Positions 23,566-38,500 of a stretch of 64,000 nt of DNA are shown here, piece by piece. Both the position numbers and the translations under genes were made by a program. The notes beneath the pieces are model-generated. The model saw only the letters and a list, made by a program, of their open reading frames with translations, was not told where the DNA came from and searched no databases. Where the stretch lies: the NCBI GenBank assembly GCA_028015205.1, contig CM051521.1:119792614-119856613 (forward strand). Direction: 5' to 3'. Position 1 is the first letter of the stretch, and every line of letters begins with the position of its first letter. This DNA is from Mytilisepta virgata. Taxonomy: Eukaryota; Mollusca; Bivalvia; Mytilida; Mytilidae.

Positions 23566-26500
23566 TTAGCTGTCTGTGAATTCTGGTTTTCTTTTCTCTG
23601 AGAATGCTGTCATTCCTTCTTTTCTGTCATCCTGTGAATAGAAAGAATATGATAAATAACATTATCTTTATTAAAGAACCTCACAAAATAGCAAAAGTAT
23701 ACAATATAAAAATCATTATGGCTGCCATGAACTCTTTGGCAATCCTTTATCTAGTAAGATTAAAGTCAAACACACCTTATAATAAAACTGACAATCCTTT
23801 GTCCAGTAATTTTCAAGTCAAACACACCTCATAACAAAACTGGCAATCCTCTGCACAGTAAAAAATTTGGTAAATGTATGTATTCTACATGGCTTACTTC
23901 ACTTCACTTAGTATTTATAATGCATGTATTATACTTGGCTTACATCACTTAGAATTTATAATACATGTATTATGTTTAGCTTACTTCACTTAGAATTTAT
24001 AATACATGTATCAAATTTGGCTTCACTTAGTATTTATCATACATGCATTATACTTGGCTTACTTCACTTCATATTTATAATAAATGTATTATATTCGGCC
24101 TACTTCACTTAGTATTTATAATACATGTATTATACTTGGCTTACTTCACTTAGTTTTTATAATACATGTATACTTACTTCACTTAGAATTTATAATACAT
24201 GTATTAAATTTGGCTTACTTCACTTTAATAGTATTTATCATACATGTATTTTACTTGGCTTACTTCATTTAGTAATTATAATACATATATTATACTTTGC
24301 TTATTTCTCCAAATATCTTTAAAGCAAGATAATTAGGTAGTACGAAAGCAGAAACTGTTTAACAAATTCAACACTTCTAATTAAGTTTACTTACAGTAGC
24401 AAATGATGCATGAAATATTCTTTTCTCAAAATGCAGACCTTCTTTCAATGACATTTCATATGCTGAAATAAAATGAAACCTTTGGCTAAATAGTCCACAG
24501 CTCTACCATCTGAGCTAAAGGAGTATTCCACTAGTACAGCTAATGGAGGGTGGTTATAAACCCATTACGATTCTATAATTTCAATCCTACATAAGGGAAG
24601 CCCCCTTACAGTAAAAATAATATCCCTGTTTGTCATATTAATAAATTACAGTAGTCATATTGATAAATTACAGTAGTAGTCATATTAATAAATTACAGTA
24701 GTCATATTATAGTTGTAATAACGCTACCTCTTAAAACATTTTTGAAACATAAGGACCATTCCAAAAGGCCCTATTGATCAGAAAAAAGATTTATATATAT
24801 TGTATTATTGATTTTTCTTCAATATCAGCTAGCATACTGGTCTAAAGTCTGGACTAAGTGACATAAGTTTGAAAGAGGACCAAGAAGTGACCACAGAAGA
24901 TAATTTTTACATATTTTTTACTGATTTATCAATTTCTAGTAATGGTGGCCACATCAGCCAAAAGGTCAAATCTCAACTGGAATGTCTTGGAACTCCTACA
25001 TGTTTTTATTTAGGTTGTTCAAGCATCAGAAACTGTACAGAACAATGTATATATTACAGTCATCTCTGACATCTCCCTTCAGTTTTACATTAGCAGTATG
25101 ATTCTTTGGTATTTTAGTTTATTTTGTGCTTTGAATTTTTTACTGATTTAATGTTTTAAAAAGTCTAAAGTATCCAGACCATAAATGACCACTCGATTCC
25201 GGACCATAAATGGCCACTCGATTCTTCCAAATGGTCCATACAACAAAATGGCGATAACGTCTGTAATTATCAGTAAACTTAGGAAACACAATATACCTAA
25301 AGCATCTTCATACACGACAACGAATTGTGTTCAACTTGGGAAAACATCTTCATATACGACAACAAACTGTATTTCAACTTGGGAAAGCATCTTCATATAC
25401 GACAACGAATTGTGTTACAACTTGGGAAAGCATCTTCATATACGACAAATTGTGTTACAACTTGGGAAAGCATCTTCATATACCACAACGAATTGTCTTC
25501 AACTTGGGAAAACATCTTCATATACGACAACAAACTGTATTTCAACTTGGGAGAGCATCTTCATATACGACAATGAATTGTGTTTCAACTTGGGAAAGCA
25601 TCTTCATATATGAAAAAAAAATTGTGTTTCAACTTGGGAAAGCATCTTCATATATGACAATGAATTGTGTTTCAAATTGGGAAAGCATCTTCATATACGA
25701 CATCGAACTGTGGAAATTCCTGCTTTAAACTTTTTGTTAAATTTATTTTCAATCAAAAAGAAATAAAATTTATAATACCTTAAGAGGAGTTTGCCAAGGA
25801 CACTGGGATCAAACTGGTGTCTGCAACTGAAGGAGATGTTTTGATCACAAAAAAAAAAAAAAAACACAAAAACAACAGATCTGAGAAAATACATTCATTC
25901 CAAACCAACTGTGAACTGAACAAATGGTGTTTTGAATATACATTGAACTGAGGGATTTTCTGTGAAAAAAAAATATTGTATTAAAGGATTCAATATTAAA
26001 TTATTAATAGTGAATATTAATTGTCCCCCGCCTCAATGTGGTGCAGGGACACAGAAATGCGGGCGTCCATCTTTCCGCGTGTAGTACATTGTAAGCGTTC
26101 ACACGCCTACATTTCTGAATAAATTTTTATATAAATTATATCATAGTTGTGATTTAGTATTATCTCAGTCAAGTTTGAATTTCAGTGCTGTACCATTATT
26201 TTTGTTGAGTTATTGCCCTTTGAACCCTGAAAATTTCCTCAATTTTTCTTGTAAGCACTCTCACACCCACAAACCTTAATGCATTTTATTTAAATTTATA
26301 TCATAGTTGTAATTTAGTATTATCTCGTTCAAGTTCGAATTTCAGTGCTGTACCATTATTTTTTTGTTTGGAGTTATTACCATATAGCAGGGGACATTAA
26401 AATGCTGTTCTTGTTCTAAATGGAGAGCTATATATTGAAAAATTTATGCTTGGCAGAGGAATTTCTTTTCTTCTTTTCTAGATTGGTGAGATACCAGATG

Positions 26501-29500
26501 CTCCCAGGAGCCTGTATCTCTCACTCAATACTGCATTGCTATTACATACAGTGACCAGTTCCCACAGGGTTAAATGTTAAAGTACAGAAAAGTCAGTGGC
26601 TATCACAATGTAAACTATAGCACTTCTTGTGCTGTACAGCAGCTTGCTTTCAGAAATTTGGGACATATTTCTGAAAGAGGACAATCTAAAGACCATTTCT
26701 GCCATGTCTGGTTCCAATTGGCTTAGTGGTTTCAGACAAAAAGATTTTTTAATGAATTTTCCCATAGGGTCCTATGTTAAACTCAATTTGGCTGTGGCGC
26801 CCATCTTGGTTGACATTCAATGTCATCGGATACAATTTTTACAGAGAACCATTTAAGGACCATTGCTGCTAACTTTGGTTCCAATTGGCTCTGTAGTTTT
26901 AAACAAGAAGATTTTTAAATGAACTTCCCATAGGGTCCTATGTTAAACTAAGTTCAGCTGTGGTGGCCATCTTGGTTTAATGTCCTGGTCATCAGACACA
27001 CTTCTGAAAGAGCGCCATCTAAGAACCATTGCTGCTAAGTTTGGTTCCAATTGGCTCTGTAGTTTTAGACAAGAAGATTTTTAAATGAATTTCCCTGAGG
27101 GTCCTATGTCAAACTAAGTTAGGCTGTGGCTGCAATCTTGGTTGATAGTCCAGGTCATCAGACACCATTCTGAAAGGATATTTACATCTAAGGACCATTG
27201 CTGTCAATTTTGGTTCCAATTGGCCAAGTAGTTACATAGATTTTTTAAATTCATCCCCCCTTTTTTCTATTTTAAGTAACAGCAGCCATGTCAGTTGGAA
27301 ATTGGGGATGCCTGACATAATTTTGGAAGGGGGCCACCCAAGGACCATTCCGTGAAAGTTTGGTCCCAATTGACCAAGTGGTTTCAGAGGAGATCTTTTA
27401 AGGAAAGTTTACACAAGACAAGGAAGATCAAGTGATGGCCTTATAGGCCAGTTGGGCTAAAAAACGAAGCCCTCAAAACAAAAGTAGATGCATCATAGTT
27501 TATTCTGATCATTTTGCACCATCATCAACACCTCAAAAAATTTACAGACCTAAGTACTTTCTGAAACTGCATAACTTTTATAATCTGATGTTGATTATAT
27601 GTTCTGTGCTATGTCAGTAATATTTCTACTTACAGGCATTGACAGCTTCCTTACACATAGTACTTGCTATTTTTGAATAACTACAGATTTTCTCAGCTGT
27701 TTTAATTGCTTCATCAACCAGCTGTTCTGCAGGGAAAACCTTACTTACTAGACCTGGAACAAAACAAAATTTGAACTAATGCATTGATTATTGAAAAATC
27801 ATTTAAGTAACTTACAAACAATATATTATGGAAACTATAGCTTCACAGTTTGAAGTATAATATAAATACCTCACTGTTCCAAACCTAGCTATATATTAAT
27901 GACAAATTGTTATATTTTTTAAAGAAGAAAAGGCCATTCACAAATTGTTATCACCATACTGCTCAAAAGTCAAATTAACAACCTTGCTCATCTACATAAT
28001 AAACAAAGTCACGTTTTGAATATAATTATATATATTATATATAATAAATAAATCTGCATTTTATATATATGCTGAAGAAACTTATGGTTTTTGAAATAAT
28101 ACAGAAACTTCCCAGCTTTTTGATATTCATATATATACAATATTAGTGTACTACAGAATAATATAGAAAATATGTGTACGAACTAAGGAAAATGTGAAGC
28201 TTGCAGTGCATCTTCCTCCAGTTCCGAGCCAAATACAAGTATTTTCTACATTCTCCTATAGTACACTAATATTGTCCTATCCTGCAATATAGACATATAA
28301 AATAGTTATTTCTTATAATTTAAAATTTGTGATTTCTAATATTCCTTAAGGAGGCCTCATGTAAGTCTATAAAAGGGTTTGTTTATATCTGCACGCATTG
28401 AAATAGTTTTCAGAAATTTGTCAACTTGGATAATGAAGTGGGAATGTGGTATAAATAATTTGAACAAAACAATAATAATTTGTTGAAAAGCAATTTCAAA
28501 GAATTGAACAGAATTGACCAGATTCTAACAGTGTTCTAGCTAGGGTTTAAGGGAAGAGGGGTTTATACTGGGGATGCAGTTCGGGATCTGAAAACGGCAA
28601 ACAAGATCAAGTCAACTTTTAAGAAATATAAATTATTCACTTATCTAATGCCCTTTTAAGAGTACTATTAGGCCCCCAGCACTCTTTAATTCAATTTCAA
28701 ATTAATTCAGTATTGTTTATGTGTATTTAAAAAGTGTTTTGTTGTATTTTATATTATACTATTGCAGAGGACAGAGGGTGCATTGGAAAAGGGGCAGAAG
28801 CTGTGCCCCTCTATTTTAAGCCAGCTGGAACAGTCTTATTACTTGTCATTGGGCGGGACCAAATGCTGTATTTGTATAGTACACAAATATAGCTTTGATG
28901 TAATCAAAACCTGTTATTTTTCTGTTGTAACACAGATTGCAGGATAAATAACTGTGTAGTAAAGAAATTTGCAAGATTTTAAATCTGCATGAATATAGTA
29001 TAAGAAATTTGCAGCTTTTAAATTATATAAGAAAGAAATCTGCTAGCTTTTACATTAAATCACTCAAAGACATAGCTTATACTACTTTGTAAATTTCTAT
29101 TCTTTTAAATGATTATTTGTACACAAACATGTAGCTCTTTATAACTCAAACAGTTTGTACCTCTATTGGATGTTTTAAGTGAAAAAATTTCTACTGTATA
29201 TTATGAAGAACTTGCCAGCTTTTTCAGCTTCAGTAGCTGACATTCTGTCTGCTGTTAGTACCATTTCCATAGCTTTAGATTTGCCAATAGCTTTTGTTAG
29301 TCTTTGTGTTCCACCAGCACCTAAAAACACGAAGAAATAGAAAATTTATTAAATTAAATAATGGTAAAATATGGCCAATCTGATTTGTTATGATATGATA
29401 AAGCTACAAGCAATATGTTTTTCAGCTATCCTTTCAAAACAGGAAAAAGGAAACATTTTTCACTGCCAGTGACAATTTCAACATTTAATAGAACAGGTAG

Positions 29501-32500
29501 CATGCACCCACTGCATTCAACTAAAGTCCACAAAAACTGTTTATCAAATTCAAATTTGGTAAAATTTTAAGGCAGCCCCCTTAAAATAATTTTTGTTGTT
29601 GAAGTACCAGGGCAAACTCAAATTAGAGTAAAGAAAGTATAAAATTAACATTTTCCCATTTACAAAGGGAATAACTTTGAAATTCTAATGTGCATGACAC
29701 CCAAATTTGGAATTGGTCTGTGTATGAAGGTATACATATGTAAAACAAGCATTGTGTATGTTTCAAAACTCAAGTTAGAGAGCAGAAAGTACATAATTCA
29801 CAATTTTTCCATTTATAAAGGGGCATAAATCAAAGTTTGAAGACAAAATTCCCAAATTTGAACTTGATCAGGATATTATGATGATGACCATTGTGTATTA
29901 GATTAATAACATTTGGCAACGGCAAACTCAACTTTTAGATTACAGAAAGTAAAAAATTCACAATTTTACCATTTATAAAGGGACAAAAGTCTGAAATGGT
30001 AAAAAGCATGTTAACCAAATTGGAACTCGATCTGTGTATTGTTGGGTAATAAGCATTGTGTATAAGTTTCAGAAAGATTTGGCAAAGACAAACTCAAGTA
30101 ACAGTGCAGAAAGTACAAAATTCACAATTTTCACAATTAATGATTTATAAAGGGGCATAACTCTGGATTTGAAAAAGGTATGATGCCAAATTTTAACTTG
30201 ACCTGCATTTTGTGGTAATAAGCATTATGTATATAAGTTTAAAAACATTCCAGAAAGGTAAACTCAAGTCAGAATGTTGAAATCAGAAAAATCACAATTT
30301 TTCCATTTATAAATGGCATAACTCTGGAATGGTAAAAAGCAAGACATTCAAATTGTAACAAGATCCATATATTTGGTACTTAGCATTGTGTATAAGTTTA
30401 AAAACATTTGGCCAAGAGTGTAGAATCCAAAGTATGAGATACAGACTTTGGTAACACTTCATTCTCCAGCCACTAATAACAACTAAAATACTAAAATTTG
30501 ATAAGATATATAATTAAGAACAATTTTGAAAAATGACATTTCTATCAAATCAATATATTTCATTGTATAATTTAATTTTCTGTAGTTTTTGTATTTTTTT
30601 TTATTATAAAACCCAACTCTATTATGGAGTATCTGATTGGTCAGATAATTGATCACATGACATTTGAAAATGAGAACTCTCCTCAAACACATAAAGAAAT
30701 TCATACATATGACAAGGCAAAGTATCCCATAATGTTCAACGAAAATTTGTAATATACTGAAGATAGAGGATGCCATTAACATAAAGTTCCTTTTCATACA
30801 GACTAAAGCATGTTGTCATGTCACATCAATTGACCCATCCAGGATAACAGTACTTGATAGAAGGAAAAAAGAGACTATGTCACATATCTACTTTTGAAGT
30901 TAAATTGGAACTATTTTGAGTACTTTGGATTCATTATTATTCGTTGTATACCAATTTTCGTGGTTTTTGTGGGTCCCAGTAAACCAAGAATTTAAATATC
31001 CAACGAAAAATAATATTTTTCTTCAGCTTAAATGCACTGAAGTTTGAAACCATGGAGTTTTGATGTACCTATTCAAGACAACATTGAACAATTGCATTTT
31101 TACAGCATGTACTTGGATACTGACATATGATCAGTCAGCTATATACATAGAGGATATAGTGTTTAATGTAATTTTGTCTTTGGTAGCATATAAACACTCA
31201 AACAATTTTCTTTAAAAATATCTTGACCGTGTAAATTGTCGCAGAATTCACTTCCGGTTTTTTTTATTCAAACAGTCAAGAAAAATATTAATCCTAAGTC
31301 GGCCTAAACAATACAGACTTTTCATAAATTACAGTAAAAACAACTTGTCAAAAGATAATAAAGCAGAAATTATTGATCGTAATAAGATTTAAGATATGTA
31401 TCTATAAGCCCCGAGGTATTTGGTGACAAGTGATTGCAATTTTGTCAATACATATTTCACACTTGATTACCCCAACAAGTAAATAATTACGTCAATCTTG
31501 TTAAATTCATGACAAATTTGAAGAATCTGTTTAGCGCTTAAAATCAGTACTTTACTGTAATATCAAAGTCTGATCGGCATGTTTTGTCGCAGTATTTTCA
31601 TGATATCTGATGTGCAAAGCAATGAATTTCAGTATTTCATCAACTTTTTATATTTTTTTCTAAGCCAGCAATCCACGAATTTACGTATCCCACGAAATGC
31701 CTTTTTTTCTCTATCCACAAAAATTGGTATCCACGAAAATAAATGAATCCACAGTAACTGGGGAGATAAATAACATAAAGACTTTAAGTTATGGGAAATG
31801 GGCCCTTGGACAGCATCACAGATGAGATATTTAAGATCAGTAAACAAATGCACTAGTGTATTACGGTAATAAACTATGGCCTTCTTTGTTGAATGACGCC
31901 TCACGCAAGTAAAAAATTCTGGACATTTACCTGCAAAGAAAGCCATAATTGTATAGTGTTAACTCATAACGAAATATATTTCTATTTTGATGAATATTAA
32001 AATTTCTGATTCCTCTATAAATTTGGCTATCCAATGGAATATAAAGATGGCACCTACAAATTACATATGCAGAGCTTTGTTGTGAGGTATACTGCATATG
32101 TAATATAATATGCAGTATACCTCACAACAAAGCCACTGAAAGGCACTTAAAAGGGCTGAATATTTTAATCAACAAAATGCCACCTGGTATTGTTCCTAGT
32201 GTAATTTCTGGCTGACCAAACTGTGCCTTATCTCCAGCATATATAATATCACACATCATAGCAAGTTCACAACCACCTCCAAGCTGTAATACATTAAAAA
32301 TATAATTCAATGTACTGTAGTCAGTTGTTTATCTTATTTTTTCAAATTTCAGGAATTTCAGAATTTATAAAATAACAGTATGCAGAATGAACATTCATGA
32401 CAAAGGTCATTACACATATTAGATATGTTCTTGTTTATTTTACCAAATAGTTTCAGATAAAAAGGCTTGAAAATAGTCCATTTTAAATTGAAACAATCAC

Positions 32501-35500
32501 TAGTAAAGTCTGTAACTTTACCTTTTTAACAGGGCAAAAATACATGAGTTGATGTTTGTACTCCTTGTGGACAATACTTACAGCAAATCCATTAACAGCT
32601 GCTATGATTGGTTTCTTACAAGTCTCTAGAGAATTCCAATGACCCAAGAAATTTTTATACCATACATCTGAAAATTTCTGTCCTTCCATTTCTTTAATGT
32701 CAGCACCAGCTAAAAAAGGAAATGAGTATACATATTAACCGAGTATTTCCTGCTAGTCCAATAAAGAGTTTCACTAAGTGTAGCATGATACGACCACAGC
32801 TAGCATGGTGACAGGTGAACAGCTGAAGTTAGCGTGGACACATTAGCATGCTTGACCTAATAAAGTGTTGAGTATTATAATATACATTGCTTTTTTTTTG
32901 TCCCTTTAACCCCTCATATCTTGGAAACTTTAAAAGATAGAAGAGATCTGTTATATATTACTGAAATAATTCATCAAGATGAATTATAAGAAAAAAAATC
33001 TCTTATGAAATGAAATGAAAAATAAAAACTTTAGGAGGTCTGCAAAATAGCTAATATTGGCCCCTTTAACTTCTTAAATCTCTGAAATGACAAAAGTTAC
33101 AAAAAAAGCCTGAAATAACTTTTACTGTACATGTCTGACATATTTCAACTGACCTTGACTCTATAGTTCAGACCTCTATGCACATTTTTTAGAAGTTATC
33201 ATATTTCTTTTCAAAGTTTGGTTTGAGTATGCCAAGTGGTTTCAGGAAAGAAAGTCAAAATTTTGTTCCCATTTTTAGTAACAATAGCCAAGATTGGTCC
33301 ATGGTTCTAGAAAGACAAACATACATATAAGAAAACCATCCAACTGGGCTGGTTGTTTCTGAGAAGATTTAAAAATATCTTATTGGTCTGTACCCTGCAG
33401 AAACATATTTTTGAAGAGACCACATGAGGACAATTTTTTCAAGTGAACCTTTTTTAAGATTTCCAACTGGTCTTGATGGAGATTTTTATACACTTTTTTG
33501 CTCATTCTTCTTTTTCAGTAACAGTGGTCAATTAGTTAACCCAAGATATAATTTTGGCAGAGGAACAACTCACTGTCCTATCAAAATATGGTTTGAGACA
33601 TTTCACCAAAAGTTGGTTTAAACTGGTAATAATGACTACCGATATATCTGTAAAATTAAACTTTGTAACAATTTTGACCAGTTGAGCTAAAAAAACTAGG
33701 CAATTTACAGCCTTTTAAACATAGCACACAGTGTTCAGGTCCAGTACTGATGCTAACATTCTACTACATAACAGGTATGATTTAGCTAATTTGTAAAAGG
33801 GATTTTCAAAAGGAGGAATCAAATTTTTTTTTCCGTTTTTTAAAACAGATGTAAATGAATTATGTCATGCAATTAATTTTGAATTAATACAAAAAGATTT
33901 ATAATTGTTCACTGGGTCATTCATAAAAATACTTCTCTACCATTTTATATAACGTAGGAAGATAACAAAGGTACGTGTATCATTTGTAAATTCCACAACT
34001 TCATAAAACTTTACTATCACAAGCAATCATGAAAAAATTACTGCAAATAAAATTCACAGAGGATACTCTAAATTCATATATGGTTATAGGATAGGAATCT
34101 CAAAATTTTCAAATTAATAAAGACAAATATTACTCTAGTTTCCGTGTTTTAATTTTAGCATACTGACTTAACCAATCAGAAGGCAGCAATTCATTTGACC
34201 CTTGCCGTCAAATTTGCAGTTCATTGTAGTAGTGATCAACGATTCATATTTGACTGATTTCACATGGCTATAGCGCTGTTGATTGGCAAGTAAGGTAGGC
34301 GTGTCCTACATCATTGTGTTGATAAATTTTTTTATTGATCCGAAAGTTTTGAGCAGTGAAGGGTGAACTTGGACGTTATCATCCATCATATCATCCTACA
34401 AATATGCAATGTACCTTGATTTAAACTTCATTCAGTTCATAGAACTATTTGCAGATTGGGAGTACTTTTTCCCATTGAAACCTTCGTGGCGACAATAGTC
34501 CAGTACTGGACTGAAAACTTCTGATACCTGCAAATGCCTTTTCACTTCCAGTTAACACAATACAGCCTATAGAAGGATCATCTTCAAATTTTTTTAATGC
34601 CTGAGCTACTTCTACCATAAGTCCATCACATAAAGCATTCAGAGCCTTCCTTCTGTTTAACTGTATAAATCCAACATTTTTCTTCTCACCCCTTACATCC
34701 TTTATAATGTATCCATCTACAATTTAATCATTTAATTTTTCATTTATAACAAATGTACTAAAACAAATTACAAGTTATACATCAGCTTTTAAAGAAAGTA
34801 GCCTGGTATGGCCACAGCCATATCAATAAAGTAGTAGTACAAATTCAAAATTCTTTAATCAAAGTGCTTAGTTAAACTTATGCTACATAATAATTTTTCT
34901 CTATCAAATTTTCAATTGCAGTGGTTAAATCACTGTCATCAAGGTGGGGCAGTTATTATCATCATAAAAAATTTTCACAGTTTAACTGGGATGTACCAAA
35001 AACTTCAATTCAAATTTAATTTGCTTGGAATTGTGTCCAGTGAGGCTACATGTGACACAGAGTAATCAATGCAAGTCCATTAAAAATAATCCCATTTGGA
35101 ATTCTATATCTGGAGTGGTTTTCCAATTTTGCGATCCACACTGGCCACAGAAGCCCATTCCAACACTCTAAAAAAGAATTCGAAATGGGATTTCATTACA
35201 CATTATTAATACTTAAGGATGTACACCTCTGAGGAGCCAAAAATTTCTAGTATTAAACTTTTTTCTTATCCTGATTTCTGGGTTTATATGAGTGTCAGAA
35301 AGTAATTTATGAAGAAAAAATCATATGGTGACTTCTTTTTTTACTACGGTCATTTGAAAGTACCCCATTTTTGATGATTTTCCCATTTTTCATCAATTTT
35401 TACCCATTTTTGGGCTATTATCATGAAAAAAATTACAGTTCCTCTATTAAACTTTTTTTCATACTTTCCCTAAAGATGAAGTGGACCAATCTGAATAAAT

Positions 35501-38500
35501 TTAACTTAAAAAAACTATAGGTCCGAAGTTAAAATATTTGTTTGTTTAGTTGGGGTTTTACGCCGTTTTCAGCACACTTGGCTATTTCGCGGCGGCCAGT
35601 TTTTATTGGTGGAGGAAGCCGGAGTACCCGGAGAGAACCATCGACCTTCGGTAGGAAAATTGGCAATCCTTGTCAATTAAGATCGGAGTCGAACACACCC
35701 CGCCACAGGTGAGATTCGAACTCACAACCTCAGCGTTGACAGGCCAGTGATCATTAGTAGTCATGACGAACTACCTAGACCACTCGGCCATCGAGGCCCC
35801 CCGAAGTTAATATAAGAAAGTTTTATAAAATTTTCGTGTCAAAATGACCATGCAGTCAATTTAGTAAATTTGGGGTTTTTCTCATTTTTTTTAGAACAAA
35901 GAGCATATAATTTCAACTTCTTTGTTATAAATGATTGGAAAAATACATATTAAAGAATTTTAAAAAGAAAAAATTGATAGGGGTTGTACATATTATTGGT
36001 AAAATCATTTCTTTGTACCGCTCACCCATTTTCTTAACATTTTGGCTTATGACACTGACCAGATTGGTTATAAAATTTGAACATAAATTTATTACTCAAA
36101 AACTACTTATTGTAAGAACATATTTTTTCACAGAGTTTAGTTGGATTATAAAATTTTTTGAATTCATTAATATTTTCCACTTTTATCCACAGGCTCTTGT
36201 CTCAGAAAAAAAAATTAGTATATATGCCAAGAGAAAAGAAAAGGTCCCAAACTCCAAAGAATTATCGCTTCCACATTTCGGTCTCGCTCAAAACTTTTGG
36301 ATCAATAAAAAAATATTAATTTATCAACACAATGATGTATGACACGCCTACCTTACTTGCCAATCAACAGCGCTATAGCCATGTGAAATCGGTCAAAAGT
36401 GAATTATTGATCACTACTACAATGAACTGCAAATTTGACAAGGGTCAAATGAATTGCTGCCTTCTAATTGGCTAACTCAGTATGCCAAAATTAAAATATG
36501 GAAACTAGAGTATAAATTTATAAATAGAACACCATCAACTCATCAAATGTAATGGATTTATTTACCAGCAGCGATTTATTATTACTTCTTCATACCATTG
36601 TTTATCAATTAATTAATCATGACAAAAGAACAAATAATTAAATTTTGTAAACAGTTCATTTTCTTTATTTTAATTTTTTTTAATTTGCTCCTTGTCTTCA
36701 ATTTGCAGTTCATTGTAGTAGTGATCAATAATTCACGTTTGACCGATTTCACATGGCTATACATGTAGCGCTGTTGATTGGCAAGTAAGGTAGGCGTTTC
36801 ATACATCATTGTGTTGATAAATTAATATTTTTTTTATTGATCCAAAAGTTTTGAGCGAGACCGAAATGTGGAAGCGATAATTCTTTGGAAATCGAAGCAG
36901 GCATGTAAAATTGTGTTGCCAGAGTTGGTGACCTCTTCTTTTCTCTTGGCATAGGGGAAATCCATGCAATTGCGGACAGTTTTCATTAGTCGGCCTCGTT
37001 TTTGGGTATTGTGTTCTATTGGAACTAATTGTTTTTATATCATTGAATGAATCCAACAGAGGGGTTCCGAAAAAACAGATTTCCCGCCCTTTTATTGACA
37101 AAGAGATGGTCGCGAATGTGGAAAATTTTATATTTTATAAGTAAACAAAGTCTTTCTTTTGCGGACAGTGGTATTGCAATTGCGGACACCAGGTTTTAAA
37201 ATGCGGACAGTTTAGATATTGTATTTAGAGTTTGAATTTAATGTGTTTTTTTCAATCTTTATGGAACAATCAGCAAGTGGGTAAATAAAATATGATTTGG
37301 AGAAACAATTAACATTTATTTTAGTTGGATATACACCATTCAGTTGGCTAATTTCTTATTGCATGCATATGACAGTTCAAACCCATTTCACCGATTTTTT
37401 TGTTTTTTGTTTTTTTGTTTTGTTTTGAGACATTTGTTTTGTTCAATTTTTTTCTTTCTTTCCCTTTTGTCTGCTTCCTTTTCTTCCTTTTTCTTTGCAA
37501 TGTTTTCTTTTTCCCTAAGAATCTCGAAAGATGTCAACAGGCGGTGAGATTTACTTTTTTTCAATGTTTTAACGTTACATGTATTTTCAGATAAGGGTAG
37601 TGCCGGTGAATTATTTGGGGTGGCAGCTGGAGGAAGAAATAATGTCTCAATTTCCGAGTTCCAATTTGTTGTTGTCATAGTCATTGTTTCGGGCTTGCTT
37701 TCCTCTACTAGTTTAGCCCTATGTGTCAAAAGCAAATCCATTAGATACTCAGGCTTTTCAATCTCCGGAGGTTGATTTGGGTCTGATGGAAATAAAGAAA
37801 GAATATCATTGGGTGAAGAGACCTGGCTCTCTAAAGAAGATTCAGTCTGAGTTATGTCTAAGTCAACAGATAGTAGTGTTTGTTCGGCGACGGACTGTTC
37901 TTGATAAGGAGAAGTTATATTCGTACAAGGTAGAATATTGTTTTGAGATTCTGATGGTGATGACGTTGGATTAGTTATAGTAGCTGGTGGTTTGGTCATT
38001 ACTGCTGATGGTGCCGATATATGCTCATGGGGAACATCGGTTGGGTCGCTTGGTTGAAAAGCTGATGCTGGAATAACTGTCGGATTTAAGGGAAATATTC
38101 CACACGCCTTAAAACCGGATTTAATGTTAGCAGCCGTGAAAGACATTTCCCATGCAGTTTTGAAAAGAGCAGGGAATGTCCATTTGTTAACTTGGTGTAA
38201 GGTGTTTTCTTGAAGAAACTCTGCACAGGCAGTATTAAATGCGTTATTAAATGGCCCAAAAACACACTTGTCAAGTGGTTGTAACTGTTGAGTAGTGTGG
38301 GGTGGCAACGACAAGAGTAAGATGTTGTTTTCAATTGCAGCTGAAATGAGACCAAGAGTCTCGAGGGATGAATGCCCGTCTAAAATTAACAATTGTGGAC
38401 GGCCATCTCCACACTGTTTTAAAAAAACTTCTCTAAACCATTTTTCACCGATGTCATCGGACATCCACCCAGATTCCTGATATGCCCAAATAGTTCCTTT

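Noticed and set aside
25185..25728. Protein-coding genes of 130-140 aa
   Set aside because: Several overlapping frames are open only because the 43-bp repeat unit lacks stops. The repetitive peptides have no support.
30483..30797. 104-aa minus-strand ORF
   Set aside because: Composition is AT-driven (Ile/Phe/Lys/Tyr-rich), in an ECHS1 intron, with no splice or family support.
37344..37974. Plus-strand ORFs opposite the pogo-like transposase
   Set aside because: They are mirror frames of the Ser/Lys-rich tail of the minus-strand transposase.
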